Assembly (NCBI RefSeq): GCF_003590335.1
Contig: NZ_MIET01000024.1
Coordinates: forward strand, 62,001-126,000
DNA: 64,000 nucleotides
DNA from: Pseudoalteromonas sp. MSK9-3
Lineage (GTDB): Bacteria > Pseudomonadota > Gammaproteobacteria > Enterobacterales > Alteromonadaceae
Direction: 5' to 3'
The position numbers and the translations under genes were made by a program. Below, in pieces: positions 47,465 to 57,821 of this stretch (positions within the stretch are counted from its first letter, which is position 1; the number at the start of each line of letters is the position of its first letter). The notes beneath the pieces were generated by a model. It did not search any database. It saw nothing but the letters and a program-made list of their open reading frames with translations, and was not told the origin of the DNA.

Positions 47465-48478
47465 ATGACAATCAAACTGGCTATTAATGGTTTTGGTCGT
47501 ATAGGGCGTAATATTGTACGTTCGCTATACGAATCTGGACGCCAGCACGAGATTCAAATCGTTGCGGTAAATGAACTTGCAGATCCGAAAGGGGTTGCAC
47601 ACTTACTCAAATACGATACATCCCATGGTCGGTTTGCATTCGATGTAGATTATCAAGCACCTAATCTCACCGTTGCGGGTGATAATATTCAATTATTTTC
47701 TGAGCCTGATCCGAGCAACCTTCCTTGGGAAGCGCTCGATATTGATGTGGTTTTAGAATGTACAGGTGTTTTTCATTCTCGACAAGACGCGGGTGTACAT
47801 TTAAAAGCGGGTGCTAAAAAAGTACTATTTTCACAACCTGCAGATGCCGATGTTGATGCGACCATTGTCTATGGAATTAATGACGAAGAGTTGTCTTTTT
47901 CCGATACCATAGTATCGAATGGGTCGTGCACAACAAATTGTATTGTTCCGGTGATTAAAGTCTTAGATGACGCATTTGGCATTGAGTCAGGTGCAATCAC
48001 GACAATCCATGCTTCAATGCATGACCAGCAAGTGATTGATGCTTATCATAGCGATTTACGTAGAACGCGAGCTGCTAGTCAGTCGATTATTCCGGTTGAT
48101 ACAAAACTGGCTCGGGGTATTGAACGTATATTACCTAAGTTTCATGGCCGTTTTGAAGCGATAGCGGTGAGAGTACCGACAATTAATGTGACCGCGATGG
48201 ATTTAAGCGTGACGGTCAATCAAGATGTTGATTTGAATTCTATAAATCAGGTACTAAGTAAAGCGTCAGGCGGCCGTTTAGACGGCATCTTAAGCTACAC
48301 CGAAGAGCCACTGGTCTCGGTTGATTTTAATCATGATCCACATTCTTGTATTATTGATGGCACGCAGACACGAGTTAGTCACAAAAGGCTCGTAAAGTTA
48401 TTAGTTTGGTGTGATAACGAGTGGGGGTTTGCTAACCGAATGCTCGACACCTCAGTAGCCATGATGGCTGCCAAGTAA
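47465..48478 (+). CDS. epd: D-erythrose-4-phosphate dehydrogenase
   Basis: A GAPDH-family enzyme oxidising erythrose-4-phosphate to 4-phosphoerythronate for pyridoxal-5'-phosphate synthesis. GFGRIGRN (9-16) binds NAD. The catalytic cysteine lies in SNGSCTTNC, where true GAPDH has SNASCTTNC, and the following [23 protein letters not shown] is Epd-like. Length 337 aa fits E. coli Epd (339). It heads epd-pgk-fba, as in E. coli. GAPDH itself is not in the window, so a dual role cannot be excluded. Confidence 0.92.
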   Translation: MTIKLAINGFGRIGRNIVRSLYESGRQHEIQIVAVNELADPKGVAHLLKYDTSHGRFAFDVDYQAPNLTVAGDNIQLFSEPDPSNLPWEALDIDVVLECTGVFHSRQDAGVHLKAGAKKVLFSQPADADVDATIVYGINDEELSFSDTIVSNGSCTTNCIVPVIKVLDDAFGIESGAITTIHASMHDQQVIDAYHSDLRRTRAASQSIIPVDTKLARGIERILPKFHGRFEAIAVRVPTINVTAMDLSVTVNQDVDLNSINQVLSKASGGRLDGILSYTEEPLVSVDFNHDPHSCIIDGTQTRVSHKRLVKLLVWCDNEWGFANRMLDTSVAMMAAK

Positions 48479-48518
48479 TAGTTCATAATCATAAGTATCG
48501 TTTAGTAAGGAGATGTTC

Positions 48519-49697
48519 ATGTCAGTCATCAAAATGGCAGATTTAGATTTAAGCGGCAAGCGCGTATTAATTCGTGAAGATTTGAATGTGCCGGTTAAAG
48601 GTGGAAAAGTCACCTCTGATGCACGGATCCGCGCATCTTTACCGACTATCAAATTGGCGCTTGAAAAAGGCGCTAAAGTGATGGTTATGTCTCATCTAGG
48701 TCGCCCTATTGAGGGAGAATATGATGAGCAGTACTCATTGCAGCCTGTCGTTGACTATCTTAATGACGCACTTGAGCAATCTGTTCGCTTAGAAAAAGAG
48801 TATTTGAATGGTGTTGAAGTTGCTGAAAACGAAGTAGTTGTTTTTGAAAATGTGCGCTTTAACGTGGGCGAGAAAAAAGATGACGAATCATTATCGAAAC
48901 AGCTAGCAGCATTATGCGATGTGTATGTGATGGATGCTTTTGGTACAGCTCATCGTGCGCAAGCATCTACGCATGGCGTAGGCTTGTTTGCCGAGACTGC
49001 ATGTGCAGGGCCTCTATTAGCAAATGAGTTAGAGGCACTGGGTAAAGCACTCGATAATCCGGCGCGTCCGCTAGTTGCAATTGTAGGCGGGTCAAAGGTA
49101 TCAACAAAATTAACAGTACTAGATTCTTTGTCGACCGTGGTTGATCAATTGGTTGCTGGTGGTGGTATTGCCAATACCTTTATTGCAGCTGCGGGTAACC
49201 CAGTTGGTAAATCATTATTTGAAGCTGATTTAATTGCTGAAGCGAATAAACTGACAACGGCGGCAAAAGCGAACAATGGTGAAATTCCAGTTCCAAGTGA
49301 TGTCGTTGTCGGTACTGAATTTTCAGAATCAGCAGTAGCGACTATAAAAGATGTTGCTGATGTTACGGCTGAAGATATGATTTTTGACATTGGTCCTAAT
49401 ACCGCAAATACGTTGGCAAAAATCATTGAGCAAGCGGGTACCGTGGTCTGGAATGGACCTGTAGGTGTCTTTGAATTTGACCAATTTGGTAACGGTACAC
49501 AGGCAATAGCTAATGCGATTGCAAAATCTGATGCATTTTCAATTGCAGGGGGTGGCGACACTCTAGCAGCTATTGATAAATATGGTGTAGCAGACAATAT
49601 TTCATATATCTCGACTGGTGGTGGTGCCTTCTTAGAGTTTTTAGAAGGGAAAAAATTACCAGCAGTGGCTATGCTTGAGAAAAGAGCTAGCGTGTAA
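48519..49697 (+). CDS. pgk: Phosphoglycerate kinase
   Basis: Glycolytic enzyme transferring phosphate between 1,3-bisphosphoglycerate and ADP. The substrate site is [17 protein letters not shown] and [10 protein letters not shown], the nucleotide-binding C-terminal domain has [12 protein letters not shown] and the final [24 protein letters not shown]. The start is the second ATG (48519, 392 aa), because AAGGAG at 48507-48512 abuts the first ATG. It lies 40 bp behind epd. Confidence 0.97.
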   Translation: MSVIKMADLDLSGKRVLIREDLNVPVKGGKVTSDARIRASLPTIKLALEKGAKVMVMSHLGRPIEGEYDEQYSLQPVVDYLNDALEQSVRLEKEYLNGVEVAENEVVVFENVRFNVGEKKDDESLSKQLAALCDVYVMDAFGTAHRAQASTHGVGLFAETACAGPLLANELEALGKALDNPARPLVAIVGGSKVSTKLTVLDSLSTVVDQLVAGGGIANTFIAAAGNPVGKSLFEADLIAEANKLTTAAKANNGEIPVPSDVVVGTEFSESAVATIKDVADVTAEDMIFDIGPNTANTLAKIIEQAGTVVWNGPVGVFEFDQFGNGTQAIANAIAKSDAFSIAGGGDTLAAIDKYGVADNISYISTGGGAFLEFLEGKKLPAVAMLEKRASV

Positions 49698-49705
49698 AAA
49701 GAATT

Positions 49706-49730
49706 ATGGCCAGCGTTTGCTGGCCTAATT
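49706..49730 (+). terminator. Hairpin after pgk
   Basis: A perfect 7-bp stem, GGCCAGC (49708-49714) and GCTGGCC (49719-49725), with a 4-base loop, then TAATTATTTG. The T-tract is interrupted, so it may be a partial terminator before fba. Confidence 0.7.
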
Positions 49731-49776
49731 ATTTGTCTTATATCTCTCTCACATTTGATATTTGATAAATATAGAT

Positions 49777-49810
49777 TCGCCGGTAGCAGGCGAGGTGACT
49801 AAGTAGTCAC
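49777..49810 (+). promoter_or_regulatory. Tandem hairpins in the fba leader
   Basis: TCGCC (49777-49781) pairs with GGCGA (49789-49793), and one base later GTGACT (49795-49800) pairs with AGTCAC (49805-49810). They sit 64 bases before the fba start with no T-tract, so they are more likely leader structure or mRNA stability elements than terminators. Confidence 0.55.
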
Positions 49811-49873
49811 AGATAAAATTATCCCGTTCAAACTAGATGATAGAGACTGTCATCGACTATTGGAGAAAGCAAT

Positions 49874-50938
49874 ATGGCTTTAATCAGTATGCGTCAATTA
49901 CTTGATCATGCAGCCGAGTATGGTTATGGCGTTCCTGCCTTCAACGTAAACAACCAAGAGCAAATGCGCGCTATTATGGAAGCGGCAGACAAGACAAACA
50001 GTCCTGTGATTGTTCAAGGTTCAGCCGGAGCTCGCGCTTATGCTGGTGCCCCATTTATTCGTCATATGATCCTTGCTGCTGTAGAAGAGTGGCCTCATAT
50101 TCCAGTAGTAATGCATCAAGATCACGGTACATCCCCTGGTATTTGTCAGCGCTCAATTCAACTTGGTTTCTCATCAGTAATGATGGACGGCTCTTTGCTT
50201 GAAGATGGTAAAACACCTTCAAGTTATGAGTATAATGTTGATGTTACGCGACGCACAGTAGATATGGCACATGCATGTGGTGTGTCAGTTGAAGGTGAAC
50301 TTGGCGTGCTAGGGTCTTTGGAAACTGGTGAAGCTGGTGAAGAGGATGGAATTGGTGCCGTTGGTAAGCTTAGCTTAGATCAATTACTTACTGATCCTGA
50401 AGAAGCAGCCGATTTTGTTAGCAAAACAGGTGTTGATGCATTGGCAATTGCTTGTGGTACATCCCATGGTGCCTATAAATTTACACGCCCGCCTACAGGC
50501 GACATATTGGCTATTAATCGTATTAAAGATATTCATGCGCGTATTCCAAATACGCATCTGGTTATGCATGGTTCATCATCTGTACCGCAAGACTGGTTAG
50601 CTGTGATCAATGAACATGGGGGTCAGATCCCTGAAACGTATGGGGTACCTGTTGAGCAGATCATCGAAGGGATCAAGCATGGTGTTCGCAAAGTAAATAT
50701 AGATACAGATCTACGTTTAGCGTCTACTGGTGCGATTCGTCGTCATTTGGCAGAGAACCCAGCCAACTTTGACCCTCGTAAGTATTTGGCTGAGGCAACA
50801 AAGGCGATGACAGCAATTTGTGTTGATCGTTATGAAGCATTTGGTACAGCTGGCAATGCGAATAAGATCAAGCCAATCTCGTTAGATGATATGCACTTGA
50901 AGTACTTATCAGGCGAGCTTGAGCAACAGATCAAATAA
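49874..50938 (+). CDS. fba: Class II fructose-bisphosphate aldolase
   Basis: A zinc-dependent aldolase of glycolysis and gluconeogenesis, of the CbbA-like subgroup (354 aa) rather than the E. coli FbaA subgroup. Metal and catalytic residues: [13 protein letters not shown] (His/Asp near 80-85), EGELGVLG (about 141-148), [12 protein letters not shown] (His near 200) and HGSSSVPQ (His near 234). Substrate phosphate is bound by the late NIDTDLRLA segment. It is third in epd-pgk-fba with its own leader; GGAGAAAG lies 4 bases before the ATG. Confidence 0.95.
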   Translation: MALISMRQLLDHAAEYGYGVPAFNVNNQEQMRAIMEAADKTNSPVIVQGSAGARAYAGAPFIRHMILAAVEEWPHIPVVMHQDHGTSPGICQRSIQLGFSSVMMDGSLLEDGKTPSSYEYNVDVTRRTVDMAHACGVSVEGELGVLGSLETGEAGEEDGIGAVGKLSLDQLLTDPEEAADFVSKTGVDALAIACGTSHGAYKFTRPPTGDILAINRIKDIHARIPNTHLVMHGSSSVPQDWLAVINEHGGQIPETYGVPVEQIIEGIKHGVRKVNIDTDLRLASTGAIRRHLAENPANFDPRKYLAEATKAMTAICVDRYEAFGTAGNANKIKPISLDDMHLKYLSGELEQQIK

Positions 50939-50963
50939 ATACTAACGTCAGTTAATTCTATAT

Positions 50964-50990
50964 AAAAGCTCCTATAAGGGGCTTTTTTTT
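50964..50990 (+). terminator. Rho-independent terminator of fba
   Basis: AGCTCC (50967-50972), loop TATAA, GGGGCT (50978-50983) with one G-T pair, then eight T's. Confidence 0.9.
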
Positions 50991-51444
50991 GGATCATTAT
51001 TTTATTAACACAGCTAGTGTGAGAATGAATTTAAAGTATTGATATAAATTAATATTTTATAATTTATTGCGCTGAGCTACTACTTACTTATGTTAAGATC
51101 AGGTAGAGATCATTATTATACTAACGCAGCGGTGAAGATGATCTATTAAAGGTTCATAACACCTTATATCGTGCTTGATACGCGCATTTATGACGGGGTT
51201 TAGGGAGAGTGAGCTACCCTTTTTAAGCGAAATAGAAGACTTAAGCTAGTAAAATAATGATCCCAGCTTGGATCAGGTTGGTATTATTCTGATCTTTCCC
51301 CCATTGTTGATATAAATTTGATCTGTTCCTTTTCATGAACTTGATCTATTCCAAATTGCAGCTAATTTTTAAATTAGATGAAAATTATGTAAATGCCATA
51401 CGGATCTGGTGTTTTCCTCTCACATTTTTGAGGCTGCGCTACTT
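50991..51444. other. GATC-rich region upstream of a porin; possible small RNA
   Basis: No protein gene is evident. Nine GATC sites fall between 51098 and 51405, several as TGATCTRTTCC-like direct repeats (51290, 51318, 51341). TATAAT at 51058-51063 and an AGGGAG...CT-ACCCT hairpin with TTTTT (51202-51224) could bound a ~155-nt small RNA on the plus strand, but the -35 is poor. GAGG at 51430 serves the porin. Confidence 0.35.
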
Positions 51445-52401
51445 ATGAAGACTAAAATACTATTGTGTTTATCAACAGTCAGTTTACTGGCGATATCTGA
51501 CATTACCTTTGCAAACGACGTTAAAGTATATGGCCGAGTCCATGCTGGCTTGCAGTTTAGCGACACAGGCGATGATGATGAAACATCAATTAAGAGCTAC
51601 GCGTCTCGAATGGGTTTGAAGGGTAAGGCTAAAGTGAATGATGGCCTTGATGTATTTTTTAAATACGAATTTGAAGTAAACCCTGTTGATAATGACAAAG
51701 ATGGGAAAAGTGGCGACAATATTACAGCGCGATCTCAGTATGTTGGTGTAAAAGGAAAGTATGGTGAAGTGCTGGTGGGAAGAAATGATACGCCTGTGAA
51801 AAAATCGCAAGGTAAAGTTGATTTAATGAATGATTTTACCTCGGACAACAAAGCGTTGTTCGCTGGGGATAATCGGTTAGGTGATACAATTCAATATACA
51901 TCACCATCGCTGAATCATATGAAATTTATCGTTAGTTATATTGCTGAAGACAATAGTAAGCAAGATGGAGAGACTGGGTTGTCTATGGCGGGGGTTTATG
52001 GTGATAGTAAACTGAAAAAAACGTCTATGTACGCCAGTATTGCAAGAGACACAAAAGTGGCAGGGCGAGATATTACTCGGTTTGTTGTTCAAGGAAAGCT
52101 TGGTGATGCGACTATAGGTGGCTTGTATCAACAAAGTGAGAAAGTTGACAGTGATGACTCTGTTGACAGTTTTGTGGTGAGTGCGTCATATAAGTTGCCT
52201 AACAGTTACAAGCTATTAGCCCAATATCAGGACTCTGATGGCGCAGAAGGCAAGTTAGAAGACTCTGGTAACTCAACCTCAGTCGGGGTTGAGAAAAAGC
52301 TTTCAAAGCAAGCTCGGATGTATTTATGGTACTCTAAATTTAGCCTAGATAACACGGCAGATCAGGATCATATGGCATTGACGCTTCGTTATGATTTTTA
52401 A
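51445..52401 (+). CDS. General porin (Gram-negative trimeric porin type)
   Basis: A 318-aa outer-membrane porin. Signal peptide KTKILLCLSTVSLLAISDITFA, cut before NDVKVYG. The mature N-terminus VKVYGRVHAGLQF and the constriction-loop region with YVGVKGKYGEVLVGRNDTPVKKS are typical of the OmpC-like family, and the protein ends LTLRYDF. I choose the ATG at 51445 (signal peptide) over one at 51409. It lies upstream of phoB, but no clear Pho box precedes it, so phosphate control is not claimed. Confidence 0.88.
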   Translation: MKTKILLCLSTVSLLAISDITFANDVKVYGRVHAGLQFSDTGDDDETSIKSYASRMGLKGKAKVNDGLDVFFKYEFEVNPVDNDKDGKSGDNITARSQYVGVKGKYGEVLVGRNDTPVKKSQGKVDLMNDFTSDNKALFAGDNRLGDTIQYTSPSLNHMKFIVSYIAEDNSKQDGETGLSMAGVYGDSKLKKTSMYASIARDTKVAGRDITRFVVQGKLGDATIGGLYQQSEKVDSDDSVDSFVVSASYKLPNSYKLLAQYQDSDGAEGKLEDSGNSTSVGVEKKLSKQARMYLWYSKFSLDNTADQDHMALTLRYDF

Positions 52402-52451
52402 ATAAAAATCCCAAAATTTGAAATAAACCTGTCATAAATTTTTGATAAAAA

Positions 52452-52484
52452 AATCGCTTAACATAAATAGTTAAGCGATTTTTT
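52452..52484. terminator. Terminator of the porin gene
   Basis: An 11-bp perfect stem, AATCGCTTAAC (52452-52462) and GTTAAGCGATT (52470-52480), loop ATAAATA, with an A-run before and TTTTTT after. It separates the porin from the phoB promoter. Confidence 0.93.
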
Positions 52485-52510
52485 AGCACCTTTTGTCAAT
52501 CCACGTTACA

Positions 52511-52529
52511 CTTTCATAAAACTGTCACA
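52511..52529 (+). promoter_or_regulatory. Pho box upstream of phoB
   Basis: CTTTCATAAAACTGTCACA matches the PhoB box (CTGTCATAWAWCTGTCAYA) at 18 of 19 positions, as two 11-bp-spaced direct repeats, followed by TAAGTCATA. It lies about 50 bases before phoB, consistent with autoregulation under phosphate starvation. Confidence 0.9.
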
Positions 52530-52579
52530 CTAAGTCATAATAATGAAAACATCTTCGGTAATGAAAGAGAACATTGGGA

Positions 52580-53269
52580 ATGTCACGTAAAGTACTTGTA
52601 GTTGATGATGAAGCACCTATCAGAGAGATGTTGGTATTTGTGCTGGAACAAAATGGGTTTCAAGCAATTGAAGCAGAAGATTACGATTCAGCAATTACTG
52701 CAATGGTTGAACCGTATCCAGATATGGTATTGCTAGATTGGATGCTACCTGGTGGCAGTGGTATACAAATTGCGAAAAAATTCAAGCAAAGTGAGTACAC
52801 ACGACAAATACCAATCATAATGTTGACTGCGCGTGGGGAAGAAGAGGATAAAGTAAAAGGCCTCGAGGTGGGAGCTGATGATTATGTCACCAAACCTTTT
52901 TCTCCGAAAGAACTTATGGCAAGAATTAAAGCCGTGATCCGCCGAGTGTCTCCGACTTCACTAGAAGAAGCGATTGAAGTACATGGATTAAGATTAGACC
53001 CTATTTCACATCGAGTTACTTCTGCGGGCAGTGAGTTAGATATGGGACCTACAGAGTTCCGTTTATTACACTTCTTTATGACGCACCCAGAGCGAGTGTA
53101 TAGTCGAGAACAGTTACTTGACCATGTGTGGGGCACCAATGTTTATGTTGAAGACCGTACGGTGGATGTTCATATTCGACGTTTACGCAAAGCGATAGCT
53201 CCTTTAGGACATGATCGACTGGTGCAAACTGTGCGTGGCGCAGGATATCGATTTTCAAGTAAGTTGTAA
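52580..53269 (+). CDS. phoB: Phosphate response regulator PhoB
   Basis: An OmpR-family response regulator (229 aa). Receiver: [10 protein letters not shown], phospho-acceptor Asp53 in VLLDWMLPG, and a conserved Lys in [10 protein letters not shown]. The winged-helix C-terminus has [32 protein letters not shown] and [17 protein letters not shown]. Start ATG 52580; an in-frame TTG six bases earlier is unnecessary. It precedes phoR by 34 bp and has a strong Pho box. Confidence 0.97.
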   Translation: MSRKVLVVDDEAPIREMLVFVLEQNGFQAIEAEDYDSAITAMVEPYPDMVLLDWMLPGGSGIQIAKKFKQSEYTRQIPIIMLTARGEEEDKVKGLEVGADDYVTKPFSPKELMARIKAVIRRVSPTSLEEAIEVHGLRLDPISHRVTSAGSELDMGPTEFRLLHFFMTHPERVYSREQLLDHVWGTNVYVEDRTVDVHIRRLRKAIAPLGHDRLVQTVRGAGYRFSSKL

Positions 53270-53303
53270 GTGCATGGCACATTGTTATTAGGGTCAATCA
53301 TTT

Positions 53304-54638
53304 ATGTACCGAGTGATTAATAAGCAGGCGTTGTTTAAGCGCCTGTTTTTGTATTTTTTGCCTTTAACATTAATCGGTATTTTGATTGGCGCACCGTTTA
53401 TTTTATTGTTTATCGGTGCGTTATCATTATTGCTTTGGCATTATCACCAATTATATAGATTAAGTGATTGGTTACTGAATCAGCGTAGTTTTAACCCGCC
53501 AGAAGGGGAAGGCGCTTGGGAACAAATATTTGAAGGGATTTACCACCTTCAGCATCGTAATCGTAAAAAACGTAACGAATTAGCTGAATTGATCCGCCGC
53601 TTTAGAGAAGGGGCTGAAGCAGTACCTGATGCTGTGGTTGTGTTGCAACAGGATTTAAGTATTGTTTGGTGTAACCAACTGGCACTAAAAGTTCTTGGTC
53701 TACAGTGGCCAACAGATCATGGTCAGCGCTTAGACAACTTGATCCGAGATCCTAAATTTATAAAGTACATGCAATCACATGACTTTGATGATCCATTAGA
53801 GCTAGATTCAGGGCATGCAAGCGAGCAAGTGCTTGAGTTTCGAGTTATGCCCTATGCTGAACAATTAATGATGGTGGTACGAGATATCACACGTTTAAAG
53901 CAGCTAGAGCAGATGCGTAAAGATTTTGTCGCCAATGTATCTCACGAACTAAGAACGCCATTAACAGTCGTTACTGGATATTTAGAGATGATGGATGCGG
54001 ACAATATGCCACCTCCTATGATGTGGGAGAAAGCACATGGCACCATGATAGAGCAATGCAAACGGATGGATAGCCTTGTGAATCAATTACTGTCTTTGTC
54101 ACGCATAGAGGGGGCGCGTCGACAGGAGAAAGACAGACCCGTTCGTGTACCGGATATGTTGGCATTGATCCAAACTGAAGCCCATTCAGTTAATCAAGAT
54201 AAGCACCATGAATTGATTTTTGAAGTAGATAAACATTTAGATATTCTTGGTTCCGCTGATGAGTTACGCAGTGCATTCTCTAATTTGGTATTTAATGCGA
54301 TCCACTATACAAAGTTAGAGGGGCGAGTTGTCGTTAAGTGGCAGCTTATAGAGGATCAAGCGTGCTTTTCTGTTGAAGATAATGGTGATGGGATCGCTCC
54401 TGAGCATATTAACCGCCTCACAGAGCGGTTTTATCGTGTTGATAAAGCGCGTAGCAGAAAAACGGGCGGATCTGGTCTTGGTTTAGCGATCACCAAACAT
54501 GTATTAACACGACATGATTCTAGCTTAGAGATCCAAAGTACAGTGGGTGAGGGATCGTGTTTTTCTTTTGCATTTGCATCAGAGAAAGTAAAAATTATGA
54601 CAAATGATGAAAGTCATGAAAGTGTCATTTTAAAGTAA
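53304..54638 (+). CDS. phoR: Phosphate sensor kinase PhoR
   Basis: A 444-aa membrane-associated histidine kinase. Two N-terminal membrane helices (about 12-32 and 33-48) and almost no periplasmic loop, as in E. coli PhoR. A PAS domain (about 95-195) is followed by the H-box [14 protein letters not shown] (His214) and a HATPase with [11 protein letters not shown] and [12 protein letters not shown]. It signals through PhoB with PstSCAB/PhoU in known systems. Its last codons overlap the Pho box array that controls pstS. Confidence 0.96.
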   Translation: MYRVINKQALFKRLFLYFLPLTLIGILIGAPFILLFIGALSLLLWHYHQLYRLSDWLLNQRSFNPPEGEGAWEQIFEGIYHLQHRNRKKRNELAELIRRFREGAEAVPDAVVVLQQDLSIVWCNQLALKVLGLQWPTDHGQRLDNLIRDPKFIKYMQSHDFDDPLELDSGHASEQVLEFRVMPYAEQLMMVVRDITRLKQLEQMRKDFVANVSHELRTPLTVVTGYLEMMDADNMPPPMMWEKAHGTMIEQCKRMDSLVNQLLSLSRIEGARRQEKDRPVRVPDMLALIQTEAHSVNQDKHHELIFEVDKHLDILGSADELRSAFSNLVFNAIHYTKLEGRVVVKWQLIEDQACFSVEDNGDGIAPEHINRLTERFYRVDKARSRKTGGSGLGLAITKHVLTRHDSSLEIQSTVGEGSCFSFAFASEKVKIMTNDESHESVILK

Positions 54639-54655
54639 TTTTATTGTCATTAAAA
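54612..54655 (+). promoter_or_regulatory. Array of four Pho half-sites before pstS
   Basis: Four consecutive 11-bp units: AGTCATGAAAG, TGTCATTTTAA, AGTAATTTTAT, TGTCATTAAAA. Three carry (T/A)GTCAT, the third AGTAAT. Two PhoB dimers could sit side by side. The first units overlap the end of phoR (stop 54638). Confidence 0.88.
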
Positions 54656-54708
54656 CGCGGCAGAATGAATCGCGTAATTTAATGGGAAGAACAATTGGAG
54701 CAACCCAA

Positions 54709-55677
54709 ATGAAATTCAAAAGTTTAGTCGCCGCAATGGGCGTAGCTGTTACAACACTTGTCGCAACACAGGCGTCAGCATTAGACAAAAATTTAGTTGA
54801 GTATAATAAAACTAGCGGTATTTCAGGTAACTTCTCTTCAGTTGGCTCTGATACGCTTGCTAACATGATGACCTTTTGGGCAGAAGAGTACAAGCGTATT
54901 TACCCAAATGTAAACATTCAAATTCAGGCTGCGGGTTCTTCAACAGCGCCGCCAGCTTTAACAGAAGCGACTTCTAACTTTGGCCCAATGAGCCGTAAAA
55001 TGAAGTCTAAAGAAATTGAAGCATTCGAAAAGCGTTATGGCTATAAACCAACAGAAGTACGCGTTGCAATAGATGCACTGGCAGTATTCGTGCATAAAGA
55101 TAACCCAATTGAAGGCTTACGTATTGACCAAGTTGATGCTATTTTCTCTTCAACACGCAAGTGCGGAGCTGGGGAAGAAGTAAAACGTTGGAGCGATGTT
55201 GGCTTAGCGGGTAATTGGGCTGCAAAAGATGTACAGTTGTACGGGCGCAACTCAGTATCTGGCACATACGGTTACTTTAAGAAAAAAGCCCTATGTAAAG
55301 GTGACTTTCGAAATAATGTAAATGAACAGCCTGGCTCTGCGTCTGTTGTTCAGTCAATTTCATCTTCTGTTAATGCAATTGGCTATTCTGGTATTGGTTA
55401 CAAGACATCGGGTGTCAGAACGGTTCCTTTGGCTAAGAAGGGCGATAACTTTGTTGATGCAACACTCGAAAATGTTGCTAAAGGTAAGTATCCTTTATCA
55501 AGATTCTTGTATGTTTATGTAAATAAACACCCAAACAAGCCGTTATCACCAATTGAAGCCGAGTTCTTAAAAATGGTGCTATCAAAAGATGGCCAGAAAA
55601 TTGTTGAGAAAGATGGTTATGTGCCGTTATCTAGCAAGATGGCGACCATTGAGCTGAAGAAGCTAGGTCTTTTGTAA
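54709..55677 (+). CDS. pstS: Phosphate-binding protein PstS family
   Basis: A 322-aa periplasmic protein with a signal peptide ([23 protein letters not shown], cut before LDKN). The phosphate site motifs [11 protein letters not shown] (about 36-46), [21 protein letters not shown] and [14 protein letters not shown] are those of the PstS-like family found in Vibrio and Pseudoalteromonas. Start ATG 54709 with TTGGAG 8 bases upstream. The pstCAB genes do not follow; a terminator does. The four Pho half-sites upstream imply strong induction in low phosphate. Confidence 0.92.
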   Translation: MKFKSLVAAMGVAVTTLVATQASALDKNLVEYNKTSGISGNFSSVGSDTLANMMTFWAEEYKRIYPNVNIQIQAAGSSTAPPALTEATSNFGPMSRKMKSKEIEAFEKRYGYKPTEVRVAIDALAVFVHKDNPIEGLRIDQVDAIFSSTRKCGAGEEVKRWSDVGLAGNWAAKDVQLYGRNSVSGTYGYFKKKALCKGDFRNNVNEQPGSASVVQSISSSVNAIGYSGIGYKTSGVRTVPLAKKGDNFVDATLENVAKGKYPLSRFLYVYVNKHPNKPLSPIEAEFLKMVLSKDGQKIVEKDGYVPLSSKMATIELKKLGLL

Positions 55678-55692
55678 GATAAAATAATTTAG

Positions 55693-55722
55693 AAAAAAGC
55701 CGCTCAATTGAGCTGCTTTTTT
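55693..55722 (+). terminator. Rho-independent terminator of pstS
   Basis: AGC-C-GCTC (55698-55705), loop AATT, GAGC-T-GCT (55710-55717), with one C-T mismatch, an A-run before and six T's after. Confidence 0.88.
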
Positions 55723-55894
55723 GTATCAGATAAGGGGTAGCTATCATCCTAAGCATTAATACTACTCTATAAGCTAAAACGACATCCTACGGAGTGAGTT
55801 ACTTTTGCAGTCACAGTTATACTCAAAAGACTTTTACCGTTGTTATGCTGCTTTTCGCGTGCAAGAGTATGCCCTAGACTTCACATGATTGATA

Positions 55895-56134
55895 TTACTG
55901 ATATTGAGAGTCAATATTTTTTGTCAACTTCTCTGCTTGAACTTTACATTGATTAAAAGTTTCGATGCACTCGTTATTACATAGCTGCTGTGACATCGTA
56001 TCTGGTAGACTACTTTGCCCACAGCTGCTCTCACATTGATAGTTTTGCTGAGCGCAGTGATTTAACTCAGCTGAATTATTTGTTTGGCAGGCACTTAATA
56101 ATGCCATTGCGCACAGAGGTAGCACTGCTTTCAT
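55895..56134 (-). CDS. Small Cys-rich lipoprotein
   Basis: A 79-aa protein with a lipoprotein signal and lipobox ALLSAC (Cys near residue 16). The mature part has seven cysteines in CxxxxxxCxxxC-like patterns (about 27, 34, 38, 51, 55, 62), probably forming disulfides in the periplasm. AAGGAAG lies 5 bases before the ATG, so it is expressed. It follows panC by 12 bp and may be cotranscribed. I do not recognise a family or function. Confidence 0.72.
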   Translation of the reverse strand: MKAVLPLCAMALLSACQTNNSAELNHCAQQNYQCESSCGQSSLPDTMSQQLCNNECIETFNQCKVQAEKLTKNIDSQYQ

Positions 56135-56145
56135 CTTACTTCCTT

Positions 56146-56994
56146 CTAGATTGACACTTGTAAGTTATCTATTAATCTCACTGATCCTAAAAATGCGGCA
56201 GCTAAGATCACAAAATGATCATCATCAAGTGTAGCAGGCTTTAATGTATTATTGTTTGCAATGGCGAAGTAATCAGGTTGTAACCCTTGCTTTTGTAGGG
56301 TTTCCTTTGCTTGGTCTTCTATTAAGGTAAAGTCAGTATTACCTGCTTTGAGTTTATCTGCTGCTTCTGTGAGCGTGCGATATAGCACCTTTGCGGTATC
56401 TCTTTCACTATCACTTAGATAACCATTACGAGAGCTCATAGCGAGCCCTGAAAACTCTCGCTGTGTTGCAATGCCAATTATTTCGATAGGCATTGATAAA
56501 TCACGCACCATGGTGCGGATCACTTGCAGTTGTTGATAGTCTTTCTCACCAAAACAAGCAAAGTCAGGCTGGACCATATTAAATAGCTTAGTAACCACGG
56601 TTGCTACGCCTTTAAAGTGACCCGGCCTCTTGCCACCGCAATAGCCAAGTGAAATATCAGGCACATCTACATAGCTTTGTGCAGCGAGCCCATTTGGATA
56701 AATAGACTCAACGGTAGGGGTAAATACCATATCAGTACCCAGTTCAGCTAGGCCGTTTTTATCTTCACTTAGGGTGCGAGGGTAGTTATCTAAATCTTCA
56801 TTAGCACCAAATTGCATAGGATTAACAAAAATGCTCACTACGACTTTATCGGCGAGTGTTTTTGCTTTTTCGACCAATGAAAAATGGCCTAAATGCAAAT
56901 TGCCCATAGTTGGTACAAATGCAATGCTTAACCCTTGTTGTCGCCAGGCTTTGATTTGGCTTCTTAGTGATTTAATTTCTGAGGTAGACTGCAT
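56146..56994 (-). CDS. panC: Pantothenate synthetase
   Basis: ATP-dependent ligase joining pantoate and beta-alanine. The adenylate-site [17 protein letters not shown] (about 29-45) has the HIGH-type HLGH; also [33 protein letters not shown] and [11 protein letters not shown]. Length 282 aa equals E. coli PanC (283). It begins at the end of panB with a one-base overlap. panD is not in the window. Confidence 0.97.
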   Translation of the reverse strand: MQSTSEIKSLRSQIKAWRQQGLSIAFVPTMGNLHLGHFSLVEKAKTLADKVVVSIFVNPMQFGANEDLDNYPRTLSEDKNGLAELGTDMVFTPTVESIYPNGLAAQSYVDVPDISLGYCGGKRPGHFKGVATVVTKLFNMVQPDFACFGEKDYQQLQVIRTMVRDLSMPIEIIGIATQREFSGLAMSSRNGYLSDSERDTAKVLYRTLTEAADKLKAGNTDFTLIEDQAKETLQKQGLQPDYFAIANNNTLKPATLDDDHFVILAAAFLGSVRLIDNLQVSI

Positions 56995-57788
56995 TAATTA
57001 AACTCATGCTCGGAAGTTGGAAATGCGCCAGATTTAACGTCTGAACAATAATTTTTAACTGCATCAGGCATATTACCGCTTTCAGCTAAGTAATTTTTAG
57101 AAAACTTAGGAATATATCCTGCTGATATGCCCACTAAGTCATGCATGACCAGGATCTGTCCATCGGTATCTTTACCTGCACCAATGCCAATGACGGGAAT
57201 ATTGACTTCTTCTGTAATACGCTTAGCCAATGCTGATGGAATACACTCAATAACCAGAAGCTGTGCACCGGCACGTTCTAGGGCTTGGGCATCCGCGACC
57301 ATTTTATCAGCTTGTTCTTGTTCCCTGCCTTGAATTTTGAATCCACCGAATACATGCACAGATTGTGGTGTAAGACCTAAATGACCACAAACGGGGATCC
57401 CTTGCTGGGTGAGTGCTTGAATACTTTCATGAAGCCACTCGCCACCTTCCACTTTTACCATGTTGGCACCAGCACGCATCAACTTTGCTGCATTTTCGCA
57501 GCTTTGCTGTGGATTTGCGTAACTCATAAAGGGCATATCAGCAACAACAAATAAGTCTTTGCTACCAGCGCGTACGCAGCGAGTATGGTAGGCAATTTCA
57601 TCAGTGGTAACCGCTAATGTATCATCGCCGCCTTGCAGTACCATACCCAGTGAATCGCCCACTAAGACAATGTCGATACCATTGTCATGAAATAACTTTG
57701 CAAAGCTAGCATCATAGGCTGTTAGTGCCGTAATTTTTTTTTGCTCTAGCTTCATTTTTGCCAAGGTCGATACAGTTATTTTAGGCAT
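56994..57788 (-). CDS. panB: 3-methyl-2-oxobutanoate hydroxymethyltransferase
   Basis: First committed step of pantothenate synthesis, using methylene-THF and ketoisovalerate. Motifs: [29 protein letters not shown] (about 21-49), MVKVEGG (Lys/Glu at the active site, about 111-117), and [16 protein letters not shown]. Length 264 aa is exactly typical. It is 33 bp behind folK in the operon. Confidence 0.97.
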   Translation of the reverse strand: MPKITVSTLAKMKLEQKKITALTAYDASFAKLFHDNGIDIVLVGDSLGMVLQGGDDTLAVTTDEIAYHTRCVRAGSKDLFVVADMPFMSYANPQQSCENAAKLMRAGANMVKVEGGEWLHESIQALTQQGIPVCGHLGLTPQSVHVFGGFKIQGREQEQADKMVADAQALERAGAQLLVIECIPSALAKRITEEVNIPVIGIGAGKDTDGQILVMHDLVGISAGYIPKFSKNYLAESGNMPDAVKNYCSDVKSGAFPTSEHEFN

Positions 57789-57821
57789 GTCATTTCCTTT
57801 TCAATACGGAAGTCGTTTTTA

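Noticed and set aside
49145..49597. 150-aa minus-strand frame within pgk
   Set aside because: Antisense shadow of a conserved coding gene; no start signals.
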